A DNA stretch of 64,000 nucleotides from Mycobacterium cookii (GCF_010727945.1 NZ_AP022569.1:3534001-3598000); one strand, 5' to 3'; shown: positions 42,861 through 52,474, counted from the stretch's first letter. Notes: generated by a model not told the origin, from the letters alone. Numbers and translations: made by a program.

Positions 42861-43955
42861 TCAGTAGACGCCTTCGATGACCGGCTCGCCTTCGAAGGCG
42901 GCGACGGGCCGCACCTCGCTCACCGAATCGCCAATCTGTCCCGCGGGCCCCGGTATCCGAATTGCGCTGTCCCGCTCCAGATTGTTCGGGATGAACATGC
43001 CCTTGCTGATGTGATTCATCACCACCTGCCCGCGCTGCCCGTACGGCACGTCCTCGCCGGTGTCCGGGTCCACCACCCAGAAGGTCGCGTAGGGGCTGCG
43101 CGGGTCGAAGACAAACGAGTCGTCATCACCTCGGCGGGTGGTTGCCTGCGACATGATCATGGTGCTGCCGAACGCCATGGTGATCGTCGTGCGCGGGAAG
43201 ATCGCACCGAACAGGTCCAACGTGTCGAGGTCGACGTGCGCGCCGCTGAGCAGCATGTAGCCGACCTTCTCGTTGATCAACTCGACCACGGCGTCATTGC
43301 GTGCCATGGCCTCCAACAGCGGCGGGGTGGTGTGCAGATTCGCCACGCGCTGCGTCTGCAGCACGTGGACGGCCTGTTCGACGACGTGGTCGACATAGGC
43401 CGCGACCTCGGCTGCGGCGTTGCGAGCGGTCAGCTTCTTCACCCAGCGCGGATCCAGGTCAATGGCGTGGAAAGCCGAACCGAGCCGTTGCGAGACCAGC
43501 CGGGAGAAGAAGCCCACGCCGTGCGGCCCGCTCGGCATCATGCACAGGAATTCACGACCGGGCAGGAAGCCGCCGGTGGCGAAGTCCTCGGTCTGCCATT
43601 CGACGATCTGCTCGACCCAATCCGGCAGCTGCACAGTCCTTTTCGGTGCGCCTGTGGTGCCACCGGACTCGAAGATCTGCGGTACCGGTGGCGGCGACCC
43701 GTAACCGCGGGGGATCAGATCCGCGACGGGCACAGTGCGCAGTTCGCTCAGTAGGTTGGGGAACAGCCGCAAGTCGGCGACGGTGGTGACGTCGGTCAGC
43801 GGGTCGAAATCCAGCGTGCGGGCCGCCCGCAACCAGAACGTGCTGCCCGTCTGTTCACCGAAGTGCCAGGCGACCGCGGCGCGCAGATAGGCCTCCGGGT
43901 CGTCCACCGGCTCTGGCCGCGGCACGTCGAGCAGCGAGAAGTCGATGTCGGCCAT
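42861..43955 (-). CDS. LuxE/EhpF-like acyl-adenylating protein
   Basis: About 364 residues; start MADIDFSLLDVPRPEP at 43955, or four residues earlier at 43967. The AMP-binding loop is QIFESGGTTGAPKRTVQLP, followed by FLCMMPSGPHGVGFFSRLV and an acidic/ATP-linked GSTMIMSQATTRRGDD region. It is shorter than normal acyl-CoA synthetases and resembles acyl-protein synthetases (LuxE) and the phenazine-pathway enzyme EhpF. It probably adenylates a carboxylic acid for reduction by the LuxC-like partner encoded 1 bp downstream. Confidence 0.75.
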   Translation of the reverse strand: MADIDFSLLDVPRPEPVDDPEAYLRAAVAWHFGEQTGSTFWLRAARTLDFDPLTDVTTVADLRLFPNLLSELRTVPVADLIPRGYGSPPPVPQIFESGGTTGAPKRTVQLPDWVEQIVEWQTEDFATGGFLPGREFLCMMPSGPHGVGFFSRLVSQRLGSAFHAIDLDPRWVKKLTARNAAAEVAAYVDHVVEQAVHVLQTQRVANLHTTPPLLEAMARNDAVVELINEKVGYMLLSGAHVDLDTLDLFGAIFPRTTITMAFGSTMIMSQATTRRGDDDSFVFDPRSPYATFWVVDPDTGEDVPYGQRGQVVMNHISKGMFIPNNLERDSAIRIPGPAGQIGDSVSEVRPVAAFEGEPVIEGVY

Positions 43956-44093
43956 GCCACCGATCATGACGTAGCACGGATCGGCCGGGCAAACGACGAC
44001 GCGCCAAACCGGTTCACCAAGAGCGGTTTTCGCACGCCGTTCACCGGTTGGCCCAGCGTGATTCGCCGTCCCGACATCCGGCCCAAGGCGGTC

Positions 44094-44873
44094 TCAGCGA
44101 CGAAACGGCCGCCAGCCGCCCTCCGGCTGAGCCAGCCGGTCGGCGATCACCGACAGCGTGTGCACGTTGTGGCCGTATCCGAGGTGGCTGCTGCGTACTT
44201 CGACGTTCTCCGTCTCGGCGGCCGGCAGGCTGGTGCAGCACTGCCAGGCCACGATGCCGTCGGACTTGCTGTAGATGCAGGTGGTCGGCACCGACAGCGG
44301 GCGGGCTCGTCGACTCAGCGCTTGTTCGGCGATGGCCTCGCTGGCGTCGTCTCCGCGGTTGACCAGACGCCAGACCCGCCATGCGGTGCTGGCCTCGTGG
44401 TTGCCCCGGAACGGGGAGCCCAGCGTGATCACCGACCGGACGTCGTCGGGAAAGGCACGCGCCAACTCCCGCGCGTAGATTCCGCCGGCGCTCCAGCCGA
44501 TGATGCTGACCCTCTTCCCGTCGGCCCGCTCCCGGATGTGGTGCAACCGCGCGGGCAACGACTGCCTCATGCTCGCCCGGTAGCCCATGTTGCGGCCCAG
44601 CCCCCAGTCGTAGACGCGATAGTTCAACTGGCGCAGCACATCACGGAGTAGCTGAGTCGACGACGGGCCGGCCAGGAATCCCGGCAGAACCAGGACGGGA
44701 TGGCCGTCGCCCTGCGGCCAGCCGGCGATGCGTCGCATCGCCAGCCGGGCGGAAACGTATTCCATTCCGGTGCGCCATTCCAGCGCGCGTAGCAGGTGTC
44801 CGGGCAGGGCCGCGTTGGCGGCGTCCGGGATCTGTGCCGAGTGCTCGGCGACAGGGTCAGGAGTAGAAGCCAT
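44094..44873 (-). CDS. Alpha/beta hydrolase (lipase/esterase-like)
   Basis: A 259-residue hydrolase. HPVLVLPGFLAGPSSTQLL holds the oxyanion region, VSIIGWSAGGIYARELA the nucleophile Ser (GWSAGG), SKSDGIVAW the Asp and GYGHNVHTL the His. No signal peptide. The family includes PGAP1-like and triacylglycerol-lipase-like esterases. Its start overlaps the end of the acyl-CoA synthetase gene by 17 bp, so the two are co-expressed; it may release the fatty acid that the synthetase activates. Confidence 0.85.
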   Translation of the reverse strand: MASTPDPVAEHSAQIPDAANAALPGHLLRALEWRTGMEYVSARLAMRRIAGWPQGDGHPVLVLPGFLAGPSSTQLLRDVLRQLNYRVYDWGLGRNMGYRASMRQSLPARLHHIRERADGKRVSIIGWSAGGIYARELARAFPDDVRSVITLGSPFRGNHEASTAWRVWRLVNRGDDASEAIAEQALSRRARPLSVPTTCIYSKSDGIVAWQCCTSLPAAETENVEVRSSHLGYGHNVHTLSVIADRLAQPEGGWRPFRR

Positions 44874-46653
44874 CCAAGGTCTCCTTGTTTTGCTCAGCGA
44901 CGACTCCGCGCTTCACCTTGAGCGACGGCGTCAGCTGGCCTCCGTCGACGGTGAGGTCGTGGTCGAGCACAGCCCACTTCTTGATCGTCTCCCAGCGATT
45001 CAGGCTGGAGTTCAGCTTCTGAATGCATTCGTCGAGCATCTCGTGCACGGCATCGGATTTGGTGAGCTCCTCATACGGCTTGTCGCCCAAGCCATGGTCT
45101 TTGGCCCACCCGCTGATCGAGTCCTCGTCCAGCGTGACCAAGGCGGCGGCGAAGTTGCGGCCCTCGCCGAACACCATGAACTGGCTGGCGTACGGGCACA
45201 GCGTCGCGAACTTCGCCTCGATGGCCGGCGGCGCAACGTATTTGCCGTTGGACAACTTGAACAGTTCCTTGATCCGGCCGGTGATCGTCAGGAAGCCGTT
45301 GTCGTCGAGCTTGCCCTGATCTCCGGTGGCCAGCCAACCGTCCTTCAGCGCCTCACCGGTGGCGTCGTCGAGGTGGTGGTAGCCGGCCATCACGCAGTCG
45401 CTACGGAACTGGACTTCGCCGGCGTCGCTGATGCGGACTTCGGTGCCCTCGAAGGGCAGGCCGACGCTGCCGAGCTTGTAATTGTCCGGCCGGTTGATGA
45501 AGCCCGCACCGGACGACTCGGTCAGCCCGTAGCCCTCCAGGATCAGCACGCCGGCGGCTTCGAACCATTCGGCGATGTCGCGATTGAGCGGCGCGGAGCC
45601 AGACACGAAGAACCGGATCCGCCCACCGAACACGTCACGGATCTTGGCGAACACCAGGCGGTCGAAAAGCTTCTGTTGCCAGATCAAGTGTGGCCATACG
45701 AATTTGCCCTCGCGGCGGCGACGGGCGACCTCCTTGCCCACCGCGAAGGCCCAGCCGAACAGCACGGCCTTCGCACCTTTCTGCTGCGTGATGATCTTGG
45801 AGTAGGCCTTCTCGAAGATCCGCGGGGCCGCCCCCATGAACGTCGGCTTCACCACCCCGGTGTTCTCGACGATCTTGTCGACGCGTCCGTCGATCGCGCT
45901 GGCGAAGCCGCAGGCCACCTGAGCGGAGATCAGCACCTTTCCGAAGGCATGCGCCAGCGGCAGCCACAGCAGTTGCAGATCGTCATCGCGGAGCAGTCCC
46001 ATGTCGGCGATCACGCCGCCGGTGTACAACCAGGCTGCGTGACGCAGCCGCACACCTTTCGGCTTGCCGGTGGTCCCCGAGGTGTAGATCAGCGTCGCCA
46101 AGTGCTCGGGTTGGATCTCGTCGGCGACGTTTCGGACGCACGACGGGTGCTCGGCCAGATACTTCGCGCCCTGATCGGCGAGGTCGTCCAGGGTGATGAC
46201 CCAGTCGTCGTCCGAGCTGCCGTCGAACAGCACGACCTTGGTCAGATCCGGCAGCTCGCTGCGCTTCTCGGTGAGCTTCTTGAGCTGGGTGTCGTCTTCG
46301 GCGAAGACGATCTTCGACGCGGAGTCGGCGAGGATGTAGGCGGTGTCTTCGGCGTTGGTGCTGGGGTAGACGGTCGTCGTTGCCGCACCGGCGCACAAGA
46401 TCGCCAGGTCGGCCAGGATCCACTCGAGCCGGGTAGTCGAGGCGATGCCGATTCGATCCTCGGGTTCGATGCCGAGCGACAGCAGACCGGCGGCCAATGT
46501 CTCGACGCGTTCGGCCGCCTGCTTCCAGGTGACCGACTTCCAGTCACCTTTCTCCGGAATGCGGAAAGCCTCGTTGTCGCCTGACTTCTCGACGCGCTGC
46601 AGGAACAGCTGCGCGAGATTGGCGGCCTTAGTCGGGGTGCTGGTCTGGCTCAT
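44857..46653 (-). CDS. Long-chain fatty acyl-CoA synthetase (FadD family)
   Basis: A 598-residue ANL enzyme starting MSQTSTPTKAANLAQLFLQR at 46653, with GAAGGAAG upstream. Core motifs: LIYTSGTTGKPKGV (P-loop), GYGLTESSG (A5), WLATGDQGKLDDNGFLTITGRIKELFKLSNGKYVAP (A7-A8 hinge) and LTPSLKVKR with the C-terminal catalytic Lys. It makes acyl-CoA from long-chain fatty acids, ATP and CoA, and resembles the FadD15/FadD11 long-form group. It is 92 bp downstream of the CtpI-like gene. Confidence 0.9.
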   Translation of the reverse strand: MSQTSTPTKAANLAQLFLQRVEKSGDNEAFRIPEKGDWKSVTWKQAAERVETLAAGLLSLGIEPEDRIGIASTTRLEWILADLAILCAGAATTTVYPSTNAEDTAYILADSASKIVFAEDDTQLKKLTEKRSELPDLTKVVLFDGSSDDDWVITLDDLADQGAKYLAEHPSCVRNVADEIQPEHLATLIYTSGTTGKPKGVRLRHAAWLYTGGVIADMGLLRDDDLQLLWLPLAHAFGKVLISAQVACGFASAIDGRVDKIVENTGVVKPTFMGAAPRIFEKAYSKIITQQKGAKAVLFGWAFAVGKEVARRRREGKFVWPHLIWQQKLFDRLVFAKIRDVFGGRIRFFVSGSAPLNRDIAEWFEAAGVLILEGYGLTESSGAGFINRPDNYKLGSVGLPFEGTEVRISDAGEVQFRSDCVMAGYHHLDDATGEALKDGWLATGDQGKLDDNGFLTITGRIKELFKLSNGKYVAPPAIEAKFATLCPYASQFMVFGEGRNFAAALVTLDEDSISGWAKDHGLGDKPYEELTKSDAVHEMLDECIQKLNSSLNRWETIKKWAVLDHDLTVDGGQLTPSLKVKRGVVAEQNKETLDGFYS

Positions 46654-46745
46654 CGGACTTCCTTCGGCGTCGAGCAACCTCGTACGGATTGATCTTGCTG
46701 GGAGTGCCCACCGCTAGATGGCCAAAACGTGAATTTGCTGGTTTA

Positions 46746-49700
46746 TTAGCCGTCCGCCGTGGCCTCGGCGAGCTCGGGCTGCACGATGCCCGCCGTTTTC
46801 GCCACGAAATTGGGCGCCAGCACCGAGAGCCCGGTTGCCGCCGCGGTCGCCCCGACCACACCCGTCCAGGCGACTGGGCCAAGCGGCGTGCATCCGAAGA
46901 AGTGGCTGACGCCCGGCGTTTGGACGATGGCCACCAGCACCGCGGAGCTGCCCAGCGCGGTCGCCACGACCAACGGACTGTGCCGCCGGTCCAGCAGCGT
47001 CTGCGCCAGCTGCGTCGTCACCAGCGCGGTCAAGCCCATTGTCGACGTCCGTCGTTCGGTGCCCGGCGTCCAGCGTCCGACTGCCCAGGCCGCGGTCGCG
47101 CCGGCGGCCGTGACAGCTCCCCGCGTCACGATCTGGCGCATCAGCTGGACGTCGAGCGACGGCGTCGGCGCGGTCAGCACTGATCGCTGATAGGCACGCC
47201 GCGCCTCGAGCGCTTCTTCCTCGGTGTCGTATTCGTCGGCGTCGGGTTCTTCGAACTGCGGGGTCACCGCGACGGCGAGCGCCGGGAACATATCGGTGAG
47301 CAGGTTGACCAGCAGCAGCTGCCTGGTGCCGACCGGCGCGCGCCCACTCCCCAGAGCGGTCCCGATGATGGTGAACAGGACTTCGCCGACATTTCCGCCG
47401 ACCAGGATCGTCACCGCGTCACGCACGCCAGCCCACATGCTGCGGCCTTCGACCAGGGTGTCGAGCAGCACGCCCAAGTCGTCGTCGGTCAGCACGATGT
47501 CGGCGGCGCCGCGAGCGGCCGACGATCCGCGGCCGCTCACCCCGATGCCCACATCGGCCATCCGGATCGCGGCGGCGTCGTTGGCCCCGTCGCCGACCAT
47601 GGCCGTCACCCGTCCACAACGCTGCAGCGCCGCGACGATCTGAACCTTCTGTTCCGGGCTCACCCGGGCGAAGACCTGGACGTCGGCGGCGACCTTGGCC
47701 GACGCGTCCTCGTCGAGGCCGGCCAGCTCGGCGCCGGTGAGCACCCGCGCGTCGTCGGGCAGGCCCAGCTGGCGCGCGATCGCCCGCGCTGTCACCGGGT
47801 GATCGCCGGTGATCAGCACGACATTGCGGCCGGCGTCTTCGAGCGCCTCGATCAGCGGGCGCGCGGACGGTCGTGCGGTGTCGGCCAGCCCGACGTAGCC
47901 GATCAGTTCGAGATCCTGCGCGGCGGCGTCGACGGCGTCGGCATCGGTGTCGTCGTCGTCGGTGGCGCGATTCCAGGTGCGCTTCGCCACGGCCAGCACC
48001 CGCAGTCCCTGTTCGGCCAGATTGCGAACCAGCGACTCCGCATGGTCGAGGTCGACCTGCGGGTCGGCGAACTTGCAGCGGGGCAAGACGACCTCGGGTG
48101 CACCCTTGAGCAACAACAGCGGCCCGGTGCCATTCGTGTTGAGAGTCCCGACCGCAGCGGCGAACCCACGGCTCGACTCGAACGGGACCTCGGCGAGCAT
48201 GGTCCAGTCCGGATCGTTGTCGCCGTTGACCGATGCGGCCGCGGTGAGGATCGCCTCGTCGGTGGCATGCGCGTGGCCCTGAGCCTCGTGCGGCTGAGCG
48301 GACGCGCGTGCGGCGGCGCGCAGCACCTGCTCGGCCGCCGGGTCGTCGACGCCGGGAAACGGACCGTTGGGCGGAGTTGCCGCCGGTACCACCAGGCGCA
48401 GGCGCAGGCGGTTCTCGGTGAGCGTGCCGGTCTTGTCGAAGCACACGGTGTCGACGCGGCCCAGCGCCTCGATGGTGCGAGGCGCGCGGACCAGCACGCC
48501 GCGCGTCGACAGCCGCTGCGCGGCGGCCAGCTGGGACAGTGTCGCCACCAGCGGCAGACCTTCCGGCACGGCGGCCACGGCGATGGCGACGCCGTCGGCA
48601 ACCGCTTGTCGCAGTGTCGCGCGACGCAGCAACGCCAGACCCGTCACCGCCGCCCCGCCTGCCAGCGTCAGCGGAAGCACCTTGGCGGTCAGCTCACGCA
48701 ACCGCGCCTGCACCCCGGCGGAGGATTCGACGTCGATGACCGCGGATATCGCCCGCTGTGCGGCGGTTCCCACGCCCGTGGCCACCACGATTGCCCGGGC
48801 ATGACCCGCGACGATCGTGCTGCCTTCGAACAGCATGCTGGCGCGCTCGGTGTCGGCGGCCGCAACGGGATCCACTTGCTTGTCGACGGGCAACGACTCG
48901 CCGGTCAGCAGCGACTCGTCCACCTCGAGATCCTCGGCTACCAGCAGACGCGCGTCGGCGGGCACCACGTCCGGCGCAGCCAGGTCGATGACGTCGCCGG
49001 GCCGCAGCGAACTTGCCGCCACCGTTACGGTGCGTTCGGTGCGACGGGCCGCGTCCAGCCGGCGTCGCGATGTCGCGACGGTCGGGACGACGACGCGGCG
49101 GGCAACCTGGTCCTGCTCGGCAAACAGCTCGGCGGCCGCGGCGTCGGCTCGCAACCGCTGCGCTCCGCCGGTCAGCGCGTTGACCGCCATGACACCGGCG
49201 ACCAGCAGTGCGTCGACATTGCTGCCCATGATCGCCGACGCCGCGGCGCCGACGGCCAAGATCGGGGTGAGCGGATCGGAGAGCTCAGTCTTGGTGGCAG
49301 ACAGCAGTCTGCCGGCCCGACGGGCAGGCCCGCGCATCGGCGAGACCAACGGGCTGTAGGACAGGTCTTCCAGAACTCGCCGCCAGGCCGGTGCGGTTTC
49401 GACGGCGGACAGCGGTCGGGTCCGGCCCGCCAGCCGCGAGTAGACGATCTCCGGGTCGAGCGCGTGCCACGCGGTCAGCGGTTGCGGCGTGGGATCGGGT
49501 TGACGTAGCACCTTGTTGGCGGAGAACGCGCCGGACACCAGGGCGCTCGCGGCCGCCGCGTTGACGGGATTCAACCAGCGGCGCACAGCAAGTGGGTTGG
49601 TGACGGTCGGGTCGCCGGTCACCAGCAACAGTCCGGCCAGCGTGGTCCCGCCCTTGGCGAGATTGACCGATGACTCACTGGCCTGGCGCGCGGCCGGCAG

Positions 49701-51569
49701 CGCGGACAGGATCCGAACGGCCGCGGCCAGGTCGGTGCCGGTGATGATGTCCGCGCTCCACGGCGTGGCGGCTTTCGGATCGTCCAGCGCGACCCCGACG
49801 TCGGCGATGGCCAGCGCGGCCAATGTGTCGGTCGAGGCGAAGTCGCGGTGCAGCGCGGTGATCAGCAGCACCGGCCCACGGTCGGCGCGCAGATCGCGGA
49901 CCAATTTGAGCAGGGGAGTACCGCTGGGATGACTCGCCGCGACGCTGGCAGCCAAGTCCTGGGTTCCGGCGACGTGCCGCAGCACGACGCGGGCGCCGGT
50001 GCGGTTGGCGATCTGCAGCAGCGGAACCGCGAAGGGGTCGACCTCCCAGCCGACTTCGACATGGCCGACGGTCTCGCCGTCGACGACGAGGTCGGCGTGC
50101 TCGAGGCCCTGCGCGGGCGCGGCGGACGGCCCGGCTGCGCGTAACCAGCGCAACCGCGCGGTGTTGGCCGGCAACTCGTCGGGGTCGGGTTCGGGCGGCT
50201 CCTCGGCGTGCAGCAGCGCATCGGCGACCTCGTAGACGCGGTCGTCGTCCCAGCCCGGAACGTCGCCGCGGGACTTCAGCACGGCCCGGTGGTCGCCGCG
50301 CAGCGCGGCGCCGTCGATCACGACGACTTTGACCCGGTCCAGCCGACGCAGCGCACCGGGGTCGAGGACCATCTGCCCGTCCTCGGCGAGCCCGCGGCCC
50401 AGCACCGCGGCGAACGACTGACGTCCCATGTGTGCGGCCTTCGGCACGCCGGCCAGCACGGCGCCCGCGGCGTCTTCGGCGCCGCCGCCGGCCACCATGG
50501 CGCTCGCGGCGGCGATCAGCGAACCATTCGCCGCCTGGTCGACGTACTCCTCGACCGGCCCGGCCATCGACCCCTTCTCGGAGTCGAGGGCGGCGTCGAT
50601 GGCTCCGTCGACGACCACGTGTGACGCTTCGCCCGCCGCGGCGGCCGCCCAATGGTGCCGGGCGGCCTGCGATTTGGCGCCGGCCGACGAGATGACCGGC
50701 ACCACCGGCGCTTGCGGCCGGTTGGGTGAGGCCAGCTCCGGCTCGCGGTCCCGCCAGCGACGGCGATGAGCTTCGGCTTCGCTGATCTGCAGGACCCGCT
50801 CGACGAGATTGAGCAGCGGTGTGCCGACCGCTTGGGTCAAGCCGTTGGCTGCTGCCGACGAGGCGGCCAGGGCGAGGTCGGTGCCGACTCGACCGAGTCG
50901 GGACTCCAGCACGCCGACCACCCGGGGCTGATCTTTGAGCAACGCGGCGGCGGCCCGGGTCGTCTTCGGCGCAGCCGGCAGCCGGACCACCCAGCCGGTG
51001 ACCGCGGCGCCGACCGCGAGTATGTCGAACGCTGCCGCGGTGAGCGGCACCAGCAGCGCCAGCGGATTACCGGGGTCGGCGAACGGCGCGATGTGCAGTT
51101 GCAGCTCCGGGCCCGCGGCGACCAGGTCGGCGGCGGCCGAGTTCACCACCGTGCGTACGCGTTCCAACACGTCGTCGTCGTCGACGTCGTCGTCGATCTC
51201 GACGACCAGTCGGCCCAGCGCGCCTTCGACGTGCGCGCTGGACACGCCGGGAATCTGGCGGACCGGCTCTTCGACCACGGCCGCATGCTCGTGCCAGCGT
51301 GGGAACGGCAGCAACGGGTCGAGGTCCATGTGCACCCGTCGACCGCTCTGCCAGCGCACGGTTGCCGAGGCCCCGTCTCGGCTACCGTTTGTCGAATGGC
51401 GGCCGCCGAGCAGGCGAGACGTCGACTGACTCACCGAGTCCAGCACCGGGCCGGTCAGCTCCTGCACGGTGTCGGCCACCGACGCCACACCCTGCACCCC
51501 GGCTTGCAACACCTGCACCGCTCCGCCGGTCATCCCGCCGACCACGGCGGTCACACCAGGAACCCTCAT
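46746..51569 (-). CDS. ctpI: Giant P-type cation ATPase, CtpI-like
   Basis: A 1607-residue P-type ATPase, close in length to M. tuberculosis CtpI. The catalytic half has DESLLTGESLPVDK (actuator), AVPEGLPLVATLSQLAAAQRL (membrane ion site, PEGL), CFDKTGTLTENR with phosphorylated Asp at ~1045, and MVGDGANDAAAIRMADVG. The N-terminal ~650 residues are extra: a ferredoxin-like/HMA-like segment (RIPGVSSAHVEGALGRLVVEIDDDVDDDD region), membrane helices, and a degenerate ATPase-like portion lacking DKTG. The transported ion is not established. Start ATG 51569; an inverted repeat lies just upstream. Confidence 0.9.
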   Translation of the reverse strand: MRVPGVTAVVGGMTGGAVQVLQAGVQGVASVADTVQELTGPVLDSVSQSTSRLLGGRHSTNGSRDGASATVRWQSGRRVHMDLDPLLPFPRWHEHAAVVEEPVRQIPGVSSAHVEGALGRLVVEIDDDVDDDDVLERVRTVVNSAAADLVAAGPELQLHIAPFADPGNPLALLVPLTAAAFDILAVGAAVTGWVVRLPAAPKTTRAAAALLKDQPRVVGVLESRLGRVGTDLALAASSAAANGLTQAVGTPLLNLVERVLQISEAEAHRRRWRDREPELASPNRPQAPVVPVISSAGAKSQAARHHWAAAAAGEASHVVVDGAIDAALDSEKGSMAGPVEEYVDQAANGSLIAAASAMVAGGGAEDAAGAVLAGVPKAAHMGRQSFAAVLGRGLAEDGQMVLDPGALRRLDRVKVVVIDGAALRGDHRAVLKSRGDVPGWDDDRVYEVADALLHAEEPPEPDPDELPANTARLRWLRAAGPSAAPAQGLEHADLVVDGETVGHVEVGWEVDPFAVPLLQIANRTGARVVLRHVAGTQDLAASVAASHPSGTPLLKLVRDLRADRGPVLLITALHRDFASTDTLAALAIADVGVALDDPKAATPWSADIITGTDLAAAVRILSALPAARQASESSVNLAKGGTTLAGLLLVTGDPTVTNPLAVRRWLNPVNAAAASALVSGAFSANKVLRQPDPTPQPLTAWHALDPEIVYSRLAGRTRPLSAVETAPAWRRVLEDLSYSPLVSPMRGPARRAGRLLSATKTELSDPLTPILAVGAAASAIMGSNVDALLVAGVMAVNALTGGAQRLRADAAAAELFAEQDQVARRVVVPTVATSRRRLDAARRTERTVTVAASSLRPGDVIDLAAPDVVPADARLLVAEDLEVDESLLTGESLPVDKQVDPVAAADTERASMLFEGSTIVAGHARAIVVATGVGTAAQRAISAVIDVESSAGVQARLRELTAKVLPLTLAGGAAVTGLALLRRATLRQAVADGVAIAVAAVPEGLPLVATLSQLAAAQRLSTRGVLVRAPRTIEALGRVDTVCFDKTGTLTENRLRLRLVVPAATPPNGPFPGVDDPAAEQVLRAAARASAQPHEAQGHAHATDEAILTAAASVNGDNDPDWTMLAEVPFESSRGFAAAVGTLNTNGTGPLLLLKGAPEVVLPRCKFADPQVDLDHAESLVRNLAEQGLRVLAVAKRTWNRATDDDDTDADAVDAAAQDLELIGYVGLADTARPSARPLIEALEDAGRNVVLITGDHPVTARAIARQLGLPDDARVLTGAELAGLDEDASAKVAADVQVFARVSPEQKVQIVAALQRCGRVTAMVGDGANDAAAIRMADVGIGVSGRGSSAARGAADIVLTDDDLGVLLDTLVEGRSMWAGVRDAVTILVGGNVGEVLFTIIGTALGSGRAPVGTRQLLLVNLLTDMFPALAVAVTPQFEEPDADEYDTEEEALEARRAYQRSVLTAPTPSLDVQLMRQIVTRGAVTAAGATAAWAVGRWTPGTERRTSTMGLTALVTTQLAQTLLDRRHSPLVVATALGSSAVLVAIVQTPGVSHFFGCTPLGPVAWTGVVGATAAATGLSVLAPNFVAKTAGIVQPELAEATADG

Positions 51570-51580
51570 TACCTACCCTT

Positions 51581-51597
51581 CACAACGTCGAGTTGTG
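51581..51597. promoter_or_regulatory. Inverted repeat at the ctpI-like start
   Basis: CACAAC and GTTGTG are perfect 6-bp arms around GTCGA, ending 11 bp before the ATG at 51569 and touching its ribosome-binding region (AAGGGTAGG). It could be an operator or an RNA hairpin that occludes translation. The rest of the 222-bp gap shows no gene. Confidence 0.4.
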
Positions 51598-51791
51598 TCA
51601 CCCGCTCGCACACCGCTGGTTTCAGCCGCAGAGAAGCGCCGCGATCCGACTACCCGTTCGGCCGCGCGCCGAGACAGCATCGCCGGCCGGGGTGGTCATC
51701 GGGCGTCAAACAGCCCTGGACGACCGCGGCGGCGTCATCACACGAGCGTACGTGTTACGCCCGCGCCCAGCCGTGCGTGAGCGATACGGGT

Positions 51792-52091
51792 CTAGGTGCA
51801 CCCGCTCACATGGATCCGCCTGCCGGCGCCAACGCAGACGCTGACCGGAGGCGGTGGAGGTGGAGGTGGAAAATCCTGCGGCAGCGGCGCATAGGCGGCC
51901 GGCGGCGGGGCGTAGGCGTTGACGGTGTCGGCGACGTTGGTGCACCCGCTCACCGAAACGCGCCTGCCCACGCTCGCGCACACGTCGGCGTTGGCAACGC
52001 CGGGGGACTGCACGACCGGCACGCACAGAACCGCGGTTGTTGCGGCGACGGCCGCGAACCACGAGCGCATCTCGACGAGTCGCGGGGTCAC
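51792..52091 (-). CDS. Small secreted protein with duplicated Cys motif
   Basis: About 99 residues. I start at the GTG at 52091, which overlaps the upstream hemophore stop (GTGA); the ATG at 52070 is the alternative. A signal peptide (MRSWFAAVAATTAVLCVPVV to ANA) precedes the mature chain. Two copies of one motif follow, CASVGRRVSVSGCT and CVGAGRRIHVSGCT, separated by a Tyr/Pro-rich linker with an eight-Pro run. Each copy has a Cys pair 12 apart, probably a disulfide loop. Function unknown; coupling to the hemophore-like gene suggests an envelope role. Confidence 0.65.
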   Translation of the reverse strand: MTPRLVEMRSWFAAVAATTAVLCVPVVQSPGVANADVCASVGRRVSVSGCTNVADTVNAYAPPPAAYAPLPQDFPPPPPPPPVSVCVGAGRRIHVSGCT

Positions 52092-52474
52092 GGGGTGGCC
52101 TGTCCGAGCAACGGTGTCCAGTGGCAACGCTCCCTGATGTCGGCCATCGGCTGACGAATGTTCTCGAGGTCGGCTTGCTCTTGCGGGTTGGCGCCGAAGT
52201 AGTTCTGCACATCGGTGCCGATCTGGTCTTTGGGCTGATCCTCAAGACCGGTGTAGAACCCGTTCACGTCGGGGTGGGTGAACAGGTAGGCCGAGAGCGT
52301 GGTGGCAACGCTGGCCGCCACACCGGCGACGTCGGCAGCTGAGCAGTTGGGCGGCCGGGTCGGCGGATCGGCCGCGGCTTGGCCGGCGGTGCCGGCCAAC
52401 AGAGCGCCGGAGATCACCCCGGCGCCGATCACTCCCGTGACCACTCGACGCGGCAGGAATTCTGACAGGGACAC
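52088..52474 (-). CDS. Hemophore-related secreted heme-binding protein
   Basis: A 128-residue secreted protein. The signal peptide runs MSLSEFLPRRVVTGVIGAGV to about AAA-DPP. The mature domain is NCSAADVAGVAASVATTLSAYLFTHPDVNGFYTGL, then DVQNYFGANPQEQADLENIRQP and a final ERCHW; the Cys pair and THPDVN helix are typical of the mycobacterial haem-binding (MHB, Rv0203-like) family. Such proteins capture heme outside the cell. It is translationally coupled to a small secreted Cys protein. No clear IdeR box was found upstream. Confidence 0.8.
   Translation of the reverse strand: MSLSEFLPRRVVTGVIGAGVISGALLAGTAGQAAADPPTRPPNCSAADVAGVAASVATTLSAYLFTHPDVNGFYTGLEDQPKDQIGTDVQNYFGANPQEQADLENIRQPMADIRERCHWTPLLGQATP

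Noticed and set aside
50766..52154. 462-codon plus-strand frame antisense to ctpI and the small secreted genes
   Set aside because: Composition is typical of antisense high-GC frames, while the minus strand encodes recognisable proteins with signal peptides and P-type ATPase motifs.
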